A stretch of DNA of 64,000 bases from Alteromonas macleodii ATCC 27126 (GCF_000172635.2 NC_018632.1:124001-188000); one strand, 5' to 3'; shown: positions 44,896 to 54,790, counted from the first letter of the stretch. Made by a program: numbers and translations. Notes: generated by a model from the sequence alone, not told the origin.

Positions 44896-45591
44896 CTAAT
44901 ATCCCATCATTTCAGGCAAGATGATATTAAGCACTTGCTGAAGCTGTTGAAGTAACAAGGTGTCCATATCTGGGGTGAAGTGGCTGGCGTCACTGCTGCT
45001 AATACCTAAAATACCGAGTTCACGGTTGTCACCAAGCAGCATTAGCGCTACAGACTCCGCAGGGCTTTCTCCGAAAAGAAGCTGGCGTTCGTGCTGAGAT
45101 AATCGACCAAAGAAAAAGTTGGTATTTTTAAAACGTTTTTCAGTAAATAAACGTTGCTGTAGTTCGGGGATCGCGTGTGGACCTTTAAAGCTCTTAATGA
45201 CCGCCGATGACAATTGTAAACGCTCTTGAAGCACATCTTCCAAAGTAAACTGAACTTCGGCAACACTTTCACAGCGCAGAAGCTGCACGTTTAAATCGGT
45301 GTAAACGCGATATATTTTTTCGTTTTGTTTAGCGATGCTCACCAGCTGATTGAGTTTGAAATTAAGCTGCCTAACTTTCTTTCGAAGCTGATCGCTTTGA
45401 ATTTCTACCAGTGAAACACTGCCTTTCTGCTCGTGGGGAAGCTTAATTTTTTCAAGAAGGTCGGGGTGCTCGGCAAAGAACTCAGGGTTTTGTAACAAGA
45501 ACGCGCGCACATCGGCACTCGACAATTCCGTTGTGTCGTTAAATGGCTCAATCAATTGCGTAGCGTTAGACTGCCCTGATAATTCGCTCAT
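44896..45591 (-). CDS. DUF484 family protein (YigA-like)
   Basis: A 231-residue DUF484 protein of unknown function. It has an N-terminal [31 protein letters not shown] segment, a helical coiled-coil stretch (about residues 65-100, [25 protein letters not shown]) and a GAF-like C-terminal half ([28 protein letters not shown]). Its start overlaps the dapF stop by four bases (ATGA) and xerC follows after 5 bases, so it is translated within the same operon. Conserved linkage to xerC is known across gammaproteobacteria. Confidence 0.88.
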   Translation of the reverse strand: MSELSGQSNATQLIEPFNDTTELSSADVRAFLLQNPEFFAEHPDLLEKIKLPHEQKGSVSLVEIQSDQLRKKVRQLNFKLNQLVSIAKQNEKIYRVYTDLNVQLLRCESVAEVQFTLEDVLQERLQLSSAVIKSFKGPHAIPELQQRLFTEKRFKNTNFFFGRLSQHERQLLFGESPAESVALMLLGDNRELGILGISSSDASHFTPDMDTLLLQQLQQVLNIILPEMMGY

Positions 45592-46418
45592 AGATTTATA
45601 TGTCCGTCGTACACGTGCTCAGCAGGCCCTGTCATTTTTAACACGTTATCTGGGCCAGGCCAGCGTATACGTAAACTGCCTCCGGGTAAGTCCACCCGCA
45701 CGTCTTTTCCTAATTTACCCTGAATCTGGCCAATTGCAACCGCTGCACAAGCGCCGCTACCACAGGCCAAGGTCTCACCTGAACCTCGTTCAAATACGCG
45801 AAGTTTAATATGTGACTCATTGATTATTTGCATAAAGCCAACGTTTACGCCTTCAGGGAAGCGTTCGTGCTTTTCAACAAGCGGACCAATCTCGGCCACA
45901 TTAGCAGTATCAACGTCGTCGACTTCCATCACGCAATGTGGGTTACCCATCGATGCCGATCCAATGAATAGCGTGCTTTCGCCGACTCGCAATATGTAGG
46001 TGTTTTCTTGCTTATTGGCTTTAAGTGGAATATTCGCAGGTTCGAATTCAGGTTTACCCATGTTCACAGTAACCTGACCATCTTTCTCAAGATACAGCAC
46101 CATTTTTCCAGCTTTGGTGCTTACGACAATTTTGTTGCGATTAATGAGACCTTTTTGCTTAACAAAACGTGCGAAGCAGCGTGCGCCATTGCCACACTGT
46201 TCTACTTCCGAACCGTCCGCGTTGAAGATACGATAGTGGAAGTCTTGTTCAGGATCGTAAGGCGGTTCCACCATCAACAGCTGGTCGAAGCCAATGCCGA
46301 AGTTTCGGTTAGCCAGTTGCTGAATTTTTTCTTTAGAGAAAAAGACGTTCTGAGTAACGTTATCAATAACCATGAAATCGTTACCCAAACCGTGCATTTT
46401 AGAAAATTGAACCTGCAT
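45588..46418 (-). CDS. dapF: Diaminopimelate epimerase
   Basis: Interconverts LL- and meso-2,6-diaminopimelate, providing meso-DAP for peptidoglycan and, through lysA, for lysine. It is 276 residues, standard length. The two active-site cysteines are in [13 protein letters not shown] (about residue 75) and [13 protein letters not shown] (about 220), with the MGNPHCV segment between. The start is [17 protein letters not shown]. It lies directly after lysA (35-base gap) and overlaps DUF484 by 4 bases, in an operon order lptM-lysA-dapF-DUF484-xerC-yigB. Confidence 0.97.
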   Translation of the reverse strand: MQVQFSKMHGLGNDFMVIDNVTQNVFFSKEKIQQLANRNFGIGFDQLLMVEPPYDPEQDFHYRIFNADGSEVEQCGNGARCFARFVKQKGLINRNKIVVSTKAGKMVLYLEKDGQVTVNMGKPEFEPANIPLKANKQENTYILRVGESTLFIGSASMGNPHCVMEVDDVDTANVAEIGPLVEKHERFPEGVNVGFMQIINESHIKLRVFERGSGETLACGSGACAAVAIGQIQGKLGKDVRVDLPGGSLRIRWPGPDNVLKMTGPAEHVYDGHINL

Positions 46419-46453
46419 TAAACGCGCATCTATCTTGTTAGTTTGTCTCTAGT

Positions 46454-47704
46454 TTACGGAAGTTTGTACTCACCTTGCCAGAGATCTTTTTGTTTTTCTC
46501 TTTCGCGAACCACAATTGCTTTGTCACCGTCTACCATAATCTCGGCTGGACGACAGCGACTGTTGTAGTTTGACGCCATAACAAAACCATAGGCACCGGC
46601 GCTGCGAACTGCAAGTAAGTCTGTTGGTTCAATGGCTAATTCACGATCTTTTCCTATAAAGTCACCAGTTTCACACACTGGGCCTACCACATCGTAGATA
46701 CGTGGTGTTGCCGTAGTTTCTTCTTTTACAGGAATAATTTTTTGCCATGCTGAGTAAAGTGCAGGGCGTAATAAATCGTTCATTGCAGCGTCGACAATGG
46801 CGAAGCTTTTTTCTTCACCTTCTTTAATGAATTCAACTTCGGTAACTAAAATACCAGCGTTTGCTGCAATAGCGCGGCCTGGCTCAAGAATAAGCTTTAG
46901 GTTTTCTCGGCCTACCATTTTTTCAGCCATGGCTTGTGCATAGGCTTTAGGATGAGGTGGTTGCTCGTTGTTATAAGTAACGCCAAGACCACCGCCCACA
47001 TCTAAATGTTCAATGATAATGTTGCGTTCAGCTAATTCATCAATAAGCAGAAGCAAGCGCTCCAAGGCGTCTACAAATGGGCCGATTTCTGTGAGCTGCG
47101 AGCCGATATGGCAGTCCATACCAACAACATTTAAATGAGGTAGCGATGCGGCCAATTCATAGGTAGCAAGCGCTCGCTCACGGGCAATACCGAATTTATT
47201 TGCCTTCAAGCCTGTAGAAATATAAGGGTGAGTTTTGGCATCCACATCCGGGTTTATGCGCAGTGAAATAGGGGCTTTCGTGCCCATTTCGCCTGCAACC
47301 TGGTTAATTCGATGAAGCTCTGGCTCTGATTCTACGTTGAAACACATGATGCCTTGTTGTAGCGCATAGCGAATTTCATCATGCTTTTTACCAACGCCTG
47401 AAAATACTACTTTACTTGCATCGCCACCGGCCTCGATTACGCGAGCGAGTTCGCCTGCTGAAACGATATCAAAGCCTGAACCTAATTTGGCTAGAACGCT
47501 TAATACACCGATGTTCGAATTCGCTTTTACCGCATAACACACAAGGTGAGGATGCTCACCAATGGCATCATTAAATGCGTGCCAGTGACGCTCTAACGTT
47601 GCACGTGAATAGATGTAAACCGGCGTTCCATGCTGGGCTGCAATATCAGAAACAGCCACTTGTTCAGCATGAAGCTGACCTTGGCTGTAGGCGAAATAAT
47701 CCAC
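46454..47704 (-). CDS. lysA: Diaminopimelate decarboxylase
   Basis: The final step of lysine synthesis: meso-DAP to lysine and CO2, using pyridoxal phosphate. It is 416 residues, with the PLP lysine in CYAVKANSN (about residue 57), GSGFDIVSAGEL, the DVGGGLGVTY phosphate-binding loop (about 226-235), EPGRA and the C-terminal CETGDF motif. It starts at GTG 47704, sharing one base with the lptM stop. Adjacent dapF supplies its substrate. Confidence 0.96.
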   Translation of the reverse strand: MDYFAYSQGQLHAEQVAVSDIAAQHGTPVYIYSRATLERHWHAFNDAIGEHPHLVCYAVKANSNIGVLSVLAKLGSGFDIVSAGELARVIEAGGDASKVVFSGVGKKHDEIRYALQQGIMCFNVESEPELHRINQVAGEMGTKAPISLRINPDVDAKTHPYISTGLKANKFGIARERALATYELAASLPHLNVVGMDCHIGSQLTEIGPFVDALERLLLLIDELAERNIIIEHLDVGGGLGVTYNNEQPPHPKAYAQAMAEKMVGRENLKLILEPGRAIAANAGILVTEVEFIKEGEEKSFAIVDAAMNDLLRPALYSAWQKIIPVKEETTATPRIYDVVGPVCETGDFIGKDRELAIEPTDLLAVRSAGAYGFVMASNYNSRCRPAEIMVDGDKAIVVREREKQKDLWQGEYKLP

Positions 47705-47901
47705 TAGTTCAGCTCTCCAGAAGTAGTTACGGGTGAAGTGTTATTGGTGTCAGAGTCGGCGCCGGTTTCTGCATTTTCAGAAGACGCTGGTTCAGCAGAC
47801 GTGTTTTGTGCAGGCGCGTCAGGAATGTAGAGCGCCCCTTTGTAACCACAGCCACATAATGCTGTGAGTGTTAGCAAGAAAACAACTGACTTTTTAAGCA
47901 C
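47704..47901 (-). CDS. lptM: LptM/YifL-like small lipoprotein
   Basis: A short lipoprotein of about 65 residues from GTG 47901, which has CGGGA six bases upstream and a well-formed signal (LKKSVVFLLTLTALCGC). The lipobox ends at Cys18. The following GCGYKGALYIPDAP is the conserved LptM motif (CGYKGPLYLP in other species); LptM helps assemble the LptDE lipopolysaccharide export pore. The rest is a variable Ser/Thr/Asn-rich tail. A longer frame from 47940 is possible. Position directly before lysA/dapF matches the enterobacterial lptM-dapF order. Confidence 0.8.
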   Translation of the reverse strand: MLKKSVVFLLTLTALCGCGYKGALYIPDAPAQNTSAEPASSENAETGADSDTNNTSPVTTSGELN

Positions 47902-47952
47902 GAAAAATCCCGCGAAGAATACGACAAATGCCGCTATCATCGCATTGCGGCG

Positions 47953-49020
47953 TTAAATTGCAAGAGCCAATAATCGTTCTTGTGTTTTATCGCCATATCG
48001 AACGTTTTTCCAAAGCGCATCGCACAGGCTTTGCGTATCAGAAAAGTCTTTGTTTTTAAGCCAATCGATAAGAATGTTGGGGTTGTCTGGAAAGGCAATT
48101 GCTTCGTTGTCGGGAGCTTCTAGCCACTCTTCAACAATGTCGGTATCAAGTTGAAACAGGGTGTGGCATAAATCCAATTTATTTAATGTAAGCACATTCG
48201 ATAGTTGCTCAAACTGGCCGTGTAAAGGTTTTATAAGCAGCTTCTTGCCCAGTTGAAGTGCCTCACTCGATAGCTCAAACCCCCCATTGGCGATTACGCC
48301 ACTGGCGTGCTGTAGGGCTTTTTGAAAGTGCTTCTTAGATGTAGGGTGCCAATGAATATGTCCCACTTCTTTCGCTTCATCGATGTTCGGGTGAAAGCAT
48401 TCGAAAACCTGATCGCTTAGGGGTTCCAACATTTGTTGAACATCTTCAATATCTTCAAAAGGTAAGTAAACCAGAACGTGACCATTTCCCGAAGACACAA
48501 TCGGCTTTTCTGCAACGAATGGCGGAATAATCGGTTGATTGAAGTGATACCAGTGCACACCTAGTTGAATCTCTGTTGGTGCAAACACTTTCATTAGCAA
48601 GGAGTCGAAAATCGTGTTGCCACTTTTAGGGACGTCGTAGGCAAATGCAGCCTGATGGCTAATCGAAATAGAAGGTAGACCTTGCTGTTTAGCTGCCCAC
48701 GCCGTAACGGGCTCAAAGTCATTGACTAGCAAATCGTAGTTGCTGGTATCAAAGGCTTTCACGTCTTTTATAAACTGGCTTACATTTGCATCTTTAACGG
48801 TCGCCCATTTATCAACCCGGCCTCCTTTGGTGATAAAGCTCAGGCCAGTAAAGGTTCGGTATTCTCCGAATATTTCCATGTCGAAATACTTCTCAGGGGG
48901 ACGACCAGTAAACACAAAGTCAACGTTAATGTCATCGCGCTGTGCCAGAGCTGCAGCCATTATTCGCGCACGGGCGATGTGTCCGTTACCGGTGCCTTGC
49001 ACACCATACAGTAATCTCAT
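47953..49020 (-). CDS. MJ1255/VC2487-family glycosyltransferase
   Basis: A 355-residue protein with the N-terminal motif GVQGTGNGHIARARIMAAAL, typical of the MJ1255/VC2487 family of nucleotide-sugar-type transferases (GT-B fold, UDP-glycosyltransferase relatives). The C-terminal half has GVIANGGFELSSEAL (about residues 238-253), a conserved GG-E substrate loop of GT-B enzymes. Acceptor and donor are unknown. The PAP2 phosphatase gene ends one base upstream (49022), so the two form a probable unit, suggesting an undecaprenyl- or lipid-linked glycan role. Confidence 0.85.
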   Translation of the reverse strand: MRLLYGVQGTGNGHIARARIMAAALAQRDDINVDFVFTGRPPEKYFDMEIFGEYRTFTGLSFITKGGRVDKWATVKDANVSQFIKDVKAFDTSNYDLLVNDFEPVTAWAAKQQGLPSISISHQAAFAYDVPKSGNTIFDSLLMKVFAPTEIQLGVHWYHFNQPIIPPFVAEKPIVSSGNGHVLVYLPFEDIEDVQQMLEPLSDQVFECFHPNIDEAKEVGHIHWHPTSKKHFQKALQHASGVIANGGFELSSEALQLGKKLLIKPLHGQFEQLSNVLTLNKLDLCHTLFQLDTDIVEEWLEAPDNEAIAFPDNPNILIDWLKNKDFSDTQSLCDALWKNVRYGDKTQERLLALAI

Positions 49021-49021
49021 G

Positions 49022-49540
49022 CTACCCCAGAATAGAAATGCTCAACGTTGCTATTGTAACGCCTAGAAGCGTCCCTGCGATCACGTCTGACGGGTAATGA
49101 ACACCCAGTAACACACGTGAAAGACCAATTAACGCGGCCCAGCTGTAAGCCAATACCGCAAACGACGGATAATAATGAGCCACTATGCTCGCCATCAATG
49201 TGGCTGCTGCCGTGTGGCCTGAAGGAAGAGAGAATTTATCCGAAGGCGTGACATGTGCTGTTAAATTCATTAGAAAATCGCAAGGGCGAGGGCGCTTGAA
49301 CATTTTCTTAAGCAGCACATAAATGGGTAATTCCAGCGCATAAGCCATCAGCGCTGTGTAGAGGAAAAGCTCACCGTGTTCAGGCTCAAATGCCCAAAGC
49401 AGCGCACCGATAACAAGGTACAGGTAACCATCGCCGGTTTTCGACAGCCAGATAATACTTCTGCAGTCTCTTTTTTGCGTCAGTTTGTACAGGCGATAAA
49501 ACAAGTCAGTATCGTATTTGGTCAAGGATTTAATCAACAT
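49022..49540 (-). CDS. PAP2-family phosphatase, membrane
   Basis: A 172-residue membrane protein with about five membrane segments. The three phosphatase signature motifs are KKMFKRPRP (about residues 80-88), PSGHTA (about 106-111) and SRVLLGVHYPSD (about 144-155), with catalytic His in the last two. Members dephosphorylate undecaprenyl pyrophosphate, phosphatidic acid or similar lipids. The glycosyltransferase gene follows after 1 base, so they are very likely co-expressed. Confidence 0.9.
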   Translation of the reverse strand: MLIKSLTKYDTDLFYRLYKLTQKRDCRSIIWLSKTGDGYLYLVIGALLWAFEPEHGELFLYTALMAYALELPIYVLLKKMFKRPRPCDFLMNLTAHVTPSDKFSLPSGHTAAATLMASIVAHYYPSFAVLAYSWAALIGLSRVLLGVHYPSDVIAGTLLGVTIATLSISILG

Positions 49541-49892
49541 CGCCTTGTCCCCTATCGGTTAATTACTGCACAGGCTAAAGTTCATCTGTGACCAGTGGGT
49601 GACGAAAAAAAGAAACTTTTTTGACAGCGAGCTTCGCTTTTACTTTTTCTTTTGTCCTGGCGAACAGATATTGGGAATGGCTGTAAAAGATAAAAAGCTA
49701 AGCAAAATATGTGCTCATTTGGGGGAGGGGAGAGCAAGTTTTGATGAGTTTTGAAAAAAGTAGAAAATTCGACGAAAGGCGTTAAATCAAACGTTTGCAT
49801 TGCCACATTTAATGCTATGCTAGTTTTAGAAGCGTAAGCAGCGCTTTGTTTTCACTTAATTTTAGTCTTCTCAATTTTAGTAAGGCAGAACG
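49541..49892. other. Intergenic region before rraA
   Basis: A 352-base region with no gene I support; a 74-codon open frame on the minus strand has no ribosome site or recognisable sequence. The right end contains the rraA promoter candidate. The middle is A/T-rich and purine-biased, with no clear RNA structure seen. Confidence 0.5.
49788..49821 (+). promoter_or_regulatory. Candidate rraA promoter with overlapping operator-like palindrome
   Basis: TTGCAT (49795-49800) and TATGCT (49816-49821) with an extended TGC immediately before the -10; the 15-base spacer is short, so the extended -10 may be important. A perfect 10-base palindrome CAAACGTTTG (49788-49797) overlaps the -35, resembling LacI/PurR-type half-sites. 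Both are inferred from sequence only. Confidence 0.5.
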
Positions 49893-50378
49893 ATGGAATA
49901 CAACACATCTGAATTATGCGATTTGTTTGCTGATAGCGTAGACGTGGTAGATCCAATTTTCGCGAGCTTTGGTGGCCGGTATTCTTTCGGTGGTGAAATT
50001 ACCACAATTAAATGCTTTGAAGACAGAGGCCTTATCGACCGAGTACTTGCTCAGCCCGGTGCTGGAAAAGTACTGCTTATTGATGGCGGTGGTTCTAGCC
50101 GTCGTGCACTGTTCGATGCATCCTCTGCTCAAGTTGCAATCGATAACGATTGGGAAGGGGTTGTGATATACGGCAGCGTGCGAGAAGTTGATAGCCTTGC
50201 CGAATTAGATATCGGTGTTTTGGCGGTAGCCGCCATTCCAGTAAATGCTGAGTGTGAAAGTATTGGTGAGGTAGACGTGCCCGTTAACTTTGGTGGCGTT
50301 ACGTTTTTACCAGAAGATCATTTGTATGCTGATAGCACGGGCGTTATTCTCTCTCCTGAACCTCTCGATCTGGACTGA
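49893..50378 (+). CDS. rraA: RNase E inhibitor RraA
   Basis: A 161-residue trimeric protein that binds the C-terminal region of RNase E and slows mRNA decay; the fold is like 4-hydroxy-4-methyl-2-oxoglutarate aldolases. Conserved strings include [36 protein letters not shown] and a glycine-rich [12 protein letters not shown] loop (about residues 64-76). It starts ATG 49893 with an extended -10 promoter upstream. Alone in its transcript. Confidence 0.94.
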   Translation: MEYNTSELCDLFADSVDVVDPIFASFGGRYSFGGEITTIKCFEDRGLIDRVLAQPGAGKVLLIDGGGSSRRALFDASSAQVAIDNDWEGVVIYGSVREVDSLAELDIGVLAVAAIPVNAECESIGEVDVPVNFGGVTFLPEDHLYADSTGVILSPEPLDLD

Positions 50379-50466
50379 GTGCCATAAATAGCGCGTAATT
50401 TTAGGGGCGCACCTGGCGTTTATTAACCGATAAGTTCTGCAAACTCAGTTTAAGCAGGGGCTTTTG

Positions 50467-51708
50467 GTGCGAGCAATTTATGGGTTATATCCTTTTTGTC
50501 TTACCGTTTTTTTGGCTATGTTGGCGTTGCCCTCAAAGGCAGAGACGCTTACTGTCGGATGGCTGAATGATAACGTTAACGAACGTTACTTAATCTCTGA
50601 CATTGAGCAAGAATTTGCCAAAATAGCGCCTGATATTACGCTCAATGCGGTGGGCGTACATACCGATAAGTATAAGCAGCAAGTTCTCAAATGGCTTAAA
50701 ACGGGTGAAGGGCCAGACGTACTTTATTGGTATGGCGACGAGCGGCTGCTCGACCTTGTTCGCAGTGGATGGGTGAGCGACATAAGTGACGTTTGGCAAG
50801 CACAGCGACTAACAGATGCGTTTAGAGTGTCGGTGTCCTCTCAAGTTAGCCTTAATGGCCGCTTCTACGCTATTCCGGTATCCCATTATCCGTGGTCATT
50901 TTTTTATAATGCTGAGCTTTTTGATTCTATGGGACTCGCAGAGCCAAGTACGTGGGACGAATTTCTTCACCTCTGTCAGGCTTTAAAAGAGAAAGGTATT
51001 ACGCCCATAGCCATTGGGTATGATGCGCCGTGGGTATTAACAAGCTGGTTTGAATTCATTAGTTTACGGCTTTATGGAGAGTCCTTTCACCACGAACTGT
51101 TATCAGGCCGTGTCTCATATAAAGATGAGCGAGTCGTGCAGGTTTTTCTTCTGTGGAAAGTACTCATTGATAAGGGCTATTTCATGGATACGGGAGAGAA
51201 CATGGACTGGTATGATCCCATGCCTTATCTGTACCGAGGCTTGGCAGGCGTTACGTTAATTGGACATTTTCTAAGCTCTCGTATTCCTGAAAGTGCAGAG
51301 TCAAAAATTAGGATATTTTCTTTCCCAGAGCTCAGTCCTGGTCAAGAAACCATTGAACTAGCTCCTTTGGATGTGTTTTTTGTTCGGGCTAGTTCTTCGA
51401 AGCAAAAAGCAGCGCGACAATTTTTGTCGTTCATGGCGACACACAAGGCCCAGTCGCGATTTAATCTTCACGCAGGGGGATTTTCTCCTTTGGCGGGAAG
51501 TGAGCATTTTCCGAATTACTTTAATGATATGGGCGCTAAGCAGTTAAATACGGCAGAAAGCACAAGTCCATATTTCGATAGGGTCGTGCCTCACGAATTC
51601 GCAGAACCTGCCATGACACTGTTGAGAGACTTTATGAAATCAGCAGATGTAGGTAGTACGACAGAGGCTCTTGAAGCGCTAAGGTTGGAAGTGTATCAGC
51701 TCGATTAA
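50467..51708 (+). CDS. Orphan extracellular solute-binding protein (family 1, sugar-type)
   Basis: A 413-residue secreted binding protein from GTG 50467 (CAGGGGC upstream; TTG 50464 is also in frame). The signal peptide ends near PSKA. The mature part has the family-1 SBP pattern: TLTVGWLNDN strand, IEQEFAKIAPDITLNAVGVH, the WYGDERLLDL cleft and the YNAELFDSMGLAEPSTWDEFLHLCQALKEKG motif (about residues 155-185). No permease or ATPase is nearby, so it either pairs with a transporter elsewhere or serves as the sensing partner for a membrane signalling protein. Ligand unknown (sugar-like by family). Confidence 0.82.
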   Translation: MRAIYGLYPFCLTVFLAMLALPSKAETLTVGWLNDNVNERYLISDIEQEFAKIAPDITLNAVGVHTDKYKQQVLKWLKTGEGPDVLYWYGDERLLDLVRSGWVSDISDVWQAQRLTDAFRVSVSSQVSLNGRFYAIPVSHYPWSFFYNAELFDSMGLAEPSTWDEFLHLCQALKEKGITPIAIGYDAPWVLTSWFEFISLRLYGESFHHELLSGRVSYKDERVVQVFLLWKVLIDKGYFMDTGENMDWYDPMPYLYRGLAGVTLIGHFLSSRIPESAESKIRIFSFPELSPGQETIELAPLDVFFVRASSSKQKAARQFLSFMATHKAQSRFNLHAGGFSPLAGSEHFPNYFNDMGAKQLNTAESTSPYFDRVVPHEFAEPAMTLLRDFMKSADVGSTTEALEALRLEVYQLD

Positions 51709-51733
51709 CTGCGAGATGCTAATCGAGCTTATC
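51699..51733. terminator. Hairpin at the end of the binding-protein gene
   Basis: GCTCGATTA (51699-51707) pairs perfectly with TAATCGAGC (51720-51728), followed by TTATCTTTT. The TAA stop lies at the end of the left arm. It separates convergent genes. Confidence 0.7.
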
Positions 51734-51739
51734 TTTTGA

Positions 51740-52549
51740 CTAGTGCTCTGCTTCGTCAAACACGCTGTTCAAATACATGGCAATTCGAATTCCGGCCATC
51801 TGCAAACGCTTTTTTGCAGTAGGCAGGTGGTTGTATAAATAGTCATAGCTCATATTGTTTGCGTCATCAGGATAAATGGTATCGCGAATAGCGGTGCTTT
51901 CTTCAATCCACACCATAGGGTCGGTAGTGGCCCAACTGCGAATATCCTTAGCCGTAATAGCTTTTGTTAACCAAGACGTCCACTCCGAATAAGACAGGTC
52001 GCGCTGATCTAGCATTTGCGAGTCCCACACGCGATGTAAGTTAGAGTCTTGCCAGAAGAAGCGCACTTTTACATCGTTACCGCCACGATCAGTTCCGTTT
52101 CCGGCATGAAGCGGCTGATGAAGGTCGCCAATAATATGCACAATGAACTGAAGGGCCAGACGCTTTTCTTCAATGGTGGCGGTGTCGCTTTTTAACGTTT
52201 CAGTAAACTGCTTTAACGCGGTAACCGCATCACCTTGCTTTGGTGCGCCAACTTCTTCGTAGGTCTTTCCTTCAGGTACAGATACATAGTGCCAAGGGCT
52301 AGCGGTTTTCTGCCAAAATTCGCTGGGGTCAGAACGCATTTCGTCAGCGTGAGTTGAGGCTTCAGCCAACGAACCGTGTGGTAATAACTCCATTAGTGCA
52401 GCTTGTGAAAGAGGGCTAAGATATTGCTCGGCAATAGCGCCAGTCACTCGGTGACCGGTTTGCCCCCATCCGAAAGCGGGTGATGAAATACACAATGTAA
52501 ATAGCGTGCTCAGCGCAACTGCGCAAATCCTGTTTGCAAACGCGAACAT
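51740..52549 (-). CDS. S1/P1-type nuclease, secreted
   Basis: A 269-residue zinc-dependent nuclease of the S1/P1 family. After the signal peptide (cleavage before Trp, near SPAFG) the mature N-terminus is WGQTGHRVTGAIAE, which supplies the conserved Trp1 and the first His; further zinc ligands appear in HYVSVPEG, HIIGDLHQPLHAG (about residues 137-149) and DSQMLDQ. It degrades single-stranded DNA/RNA or 3'-nucleotides in the periplasm or medium, likely for nutrient scavenging. ubiX ends 2 bases upstream on the same strand, so they may share a transcript. Confidence 0.92.
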   Translation of the reverse strand: MFAFANRICAVALSTLFTLCISSPAFGWGQTGHRVTGAIAEQYLSPLSQAALMELLPHGSLAEASTHADEMRSDPSEFWQKTASPWHYVSVPEGKTYEEVGAPKQGDAVTALKQFTETLKSDTATIEEKRLALQFIVHIIGDLHQPLHAGNGTDRGGNDVKVRFFWQDSNLHRVWDSQMLDQRDLSYSEWTSWLTKAITAKDIRSWATTDPMVWIEESTAIRDTIYPDDANNMSYDYLYNHLPTAKKRLQMAGIRIAMYLNSVFDEAEH

Positions 52550-52551
52550 GG

Positions 52552-53184
52552 TTAATCCTCAGAATGTTTGGAAGACTGGTAGCCCCATCTTGCGACAAGA
52601 GACTGCTCAATACCTAGGTGGTCTAGTATGCGCGCCACCACAAAATCTACCAAGTCATCGATAGTTTTAGGATTGTGATAAAAGCCAGGCGCTGCAGGCA
52701 TAATAGTAGCACCCATTTGCGAAAGCTTGAGCATATTTTCTAGATGAATAGAAGAAAGTGGCATTTCACGGGGCACCAAAATAAGTTGTCCACGCTCTTT
52801 TAGAACGACATCAGCTGCGCGCTCAATAAGGTTGTCGCTAGCGCCAATGCTAATGGCAGACAGGGTGCCTGTTGAACACGGGCAAACCACCATTTTTGCG
52901 GGGGCCGCTGAGCCTGAAGCTACTGGTGAAAACCACTCTTCTTTGCCAAAAACCTTGATTTGGTCTGGCTTTGCATTGCAATGCTCGGCAAAAAACGCGG
53001 CTGCGTCTTCGGGACGCCCGGGGATTTTCACATTCTCTTCAGTGGCAAATACTACTTTTGCTGCTGAAGAGATAAGTACATACACTTGGTAATCGGCGTT
53101 AACTAGCGATTTCAATAGTGTAAGCGCATAAGGCGCGCCCGATGCGCCTGTGATAGCAAGCGTGACTTGCTTGTCATGTTTCAT
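52552..53184 (-). CDS. ubiX: Flavin prenyltransferase UbiX
   Basis: Prenylates FMN to make the cofactor for UbiD-type decarboxylases, used in ubiquinone synthesis. ATG 53184 is chosen for AGAGG seven bases upstream; the ATG at 53211 lacks a site. The 210-residue protein has [18 protein letters not shown] (FMN loop), the [33 protein letters not shown] central helix and a [25 protein letters not shown] segment. It sits beside mpl. The partner ubiD is not in this window. Confidence 0.95.
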   Translation of the reverse strand: MKHDKQVTLAITGASGAPYALTLLKSLVNADYQVYVLISSAAKVVFATEENVKIPGRPEDAAAFFAEHCNAKPDQIKVFGKEEWFSPVASGSAAPAKMVVCPCSTGTLSAISIGASDNLIERAADVVLKERGQLILVPREMPLSSIHLENMLKLSQMGATIMPAAPGFYHNPKTIDDLVDFVVARILDHLGIEQSLVARWGYQSSKHSED

Positions 53185-53255
53185 TGTATAGCCTCTGTAG
53201 ATGACAAGCATAATGCGCTTGTCTATCGGGTAACACTTCGTTTTATTCTGTCTAT

Positions 53256-54614
53256 TTACAATTTGGACTTCATTTTCAGAGCGTCGAGTATTCGGCCATG
53301 AATGCCTTCAAAACCGCCGTTACTCATTACAAGAATATGATCGCCCGGTTGTGCTACGTTGCAAACGCCTTGAACGATCTTCTCTACATCTCTGAAGCAG
53401 TGCGTAGGCGCGTTGCTGTGCGCTACCGAATCGACTAACGACCAGTCCATGCCTTCAGGTTCATAAAGGTAAACCTCATCGGCTTTCTGCCATGAGTTTG
53501 CCAGCGTATCTTTGTGCACGCCCATTTTCATCGTATTAGAGCGCGGCTCTAGCACAGCCAGAATACGGGCATTACCCACTTTCTTGCGCAGTCCATCAAG
53601 TGTAGTCGCAATTGCAGTAGGGTGGTGTGCAAAGTCGTCATAAAGGGTGATGTTGTTTACTTCACCCTTTACTTCCATGCGACGCTTAACATTCTTAAAA
53701 AATGATAAGGCGTCTATGGCATCAGGTAAGGTAACACCTGCATGGTGGGCAGCAGCTATGGCCATTAAAGCATTGTCCACATTGTGTTGACCAACCAAAG
53801 CCCAGGTTACCGTTCCAGCTATAACGCCGTTATGTAATACATTGAATTCACTGCCGTCTTTCTTTAACAGTTCCGCATGCCACTCTTTGCCCAACGATTG
53901 GCGAGAAGACCAGCAACCTTTCTTGAGCATATCCTCAATTGCGGGCGTATTGTTAGGTGTAAGAATAAGCCCGTTTTCTGGCACCATGCGAACCAAATGG
54001 TGGAACTGGGTTTGAATAGCCCCAAGGTCAGCAAAAATATCTGCATGGTCAAACTCAAGGTTGTTAATTACCAAGGTTTTTGGACGATAGTGTACGAACT
54101 TAGAACGCTTATCGAAAAATGCGCTGTCGTATTCGTCAGCTTCAATGACAAAAAAGGGGCTTTCACCCACGCGAGCCGATACGCCAAAATTCTCTGGTAC
54201 GCCGCCAATCAAATAACCGGGATTAAGACCAGCGTGTTCTAAAATCCACGCGACCATACTGCTAGTAGTCGTTTTACCGTGGGTACCTGATAACCCAATG
54301 ACCCAACGATCTTTTAGTAAGTTATCAAGCAGCCATTGTGGGCCGCTAGTGTAAGGCAGGTTTCGGTTTAACACGTATTCAACGGCGGGGTTACCGCGCG
54401 ACATCGCGTTACCAATTACTACCATATCTGGCGCTGGATCAAATTGGCTTTCGCAATAACCTTCGGTCAACTCAATGCCTAATGCTTCAAGTTGGGTGCT
54501 CATGGGCGGATAAACGTTTTTATCAGACCCTGTTACTTTGTGGCCGAGTGATTTAGCAATAGCGGCGATGCCGCCCATAAAACTTCCACAAATGCCTAAA
54601 ATATGTACATGCAT
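53256..54614 (-). CDS. mpl: UDP-N-acetylmuramate:L-alanyl-gamma-D-glutamyl-meso-diaminopimelate ligase
   Basis: Recycles murein tripeptide by attaching it to UDP-MurNAc. It is 452 residues, a Mur-ligase family member with [21 protein letters not shown] at the N-terminus, ATP loop [16 protein letters not shown] (about residues 108-123), the [23 protein letters not shown] central motif and [10 protein letters not shown] (about 320-330). The murein C-terminal domain is intact. It is divergent from fbp across a 311-base region. Confidence 0.96.
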   Translation of the reverse strand: MHVHILGICGSFMGGIAAIAKSLGHKVTGSDKNVYPPMSTQLEALGIELTEGYCESQFDPAPDMVVIGNAMSRGNPAVEYVLNRNLPYTSGPQWLLDNLLKDRWVIGLSGTHGKTTTSSMVAWILEHAGLNPGYLIGGVPENFGVSARVGESPFFVIEADEYDSAFFDKRSKFVHYRPKTLVINNLEFDHADIFADLGAIQTQFHHLVRMVPENGLILTPNNTPAIEDMLKKGCWSSRQSLGKEWHAELLKKDGSEFNVLHNGVIAGTVTWALVGQHNVDNALMAIAAAHHAGVTLPDAIDALSFFKNVKRRMEVKGEVNNITLYDDFAHHPTAIATTLDGLRKKVGNARILAVLEPRSNTMKMGVHKDTLANSWQKADEVYLYEPEGMDWSLVDSVAHSNAPTHCFRDVEKIVQGVCNVAQPGDHILVMSNGGFEGIHGRILDALKMKSKL

Positions 54615-54790
54615 AGCGCATTCTCAATGAATTATCATGTTATTGGGGTACTGTATCAGAACCCCGTGGCCTATAGATAATTCAATTTTAATCATTCAAT
54701 AAATGCCTTAAGCCGTTGTAATACGCTAAACACCTATGAATCTATGATGTGCAAACTGGTATGGTGTGTGTATGACATTTTACGGGCGTG

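Noticed and set aside
49582..49806. 74-codon minus-strand open frame upstream of rraA
   Set aside because: No ribosome site, basic/low-complexity sequence, and it overlaps the rraA promoter candidate.
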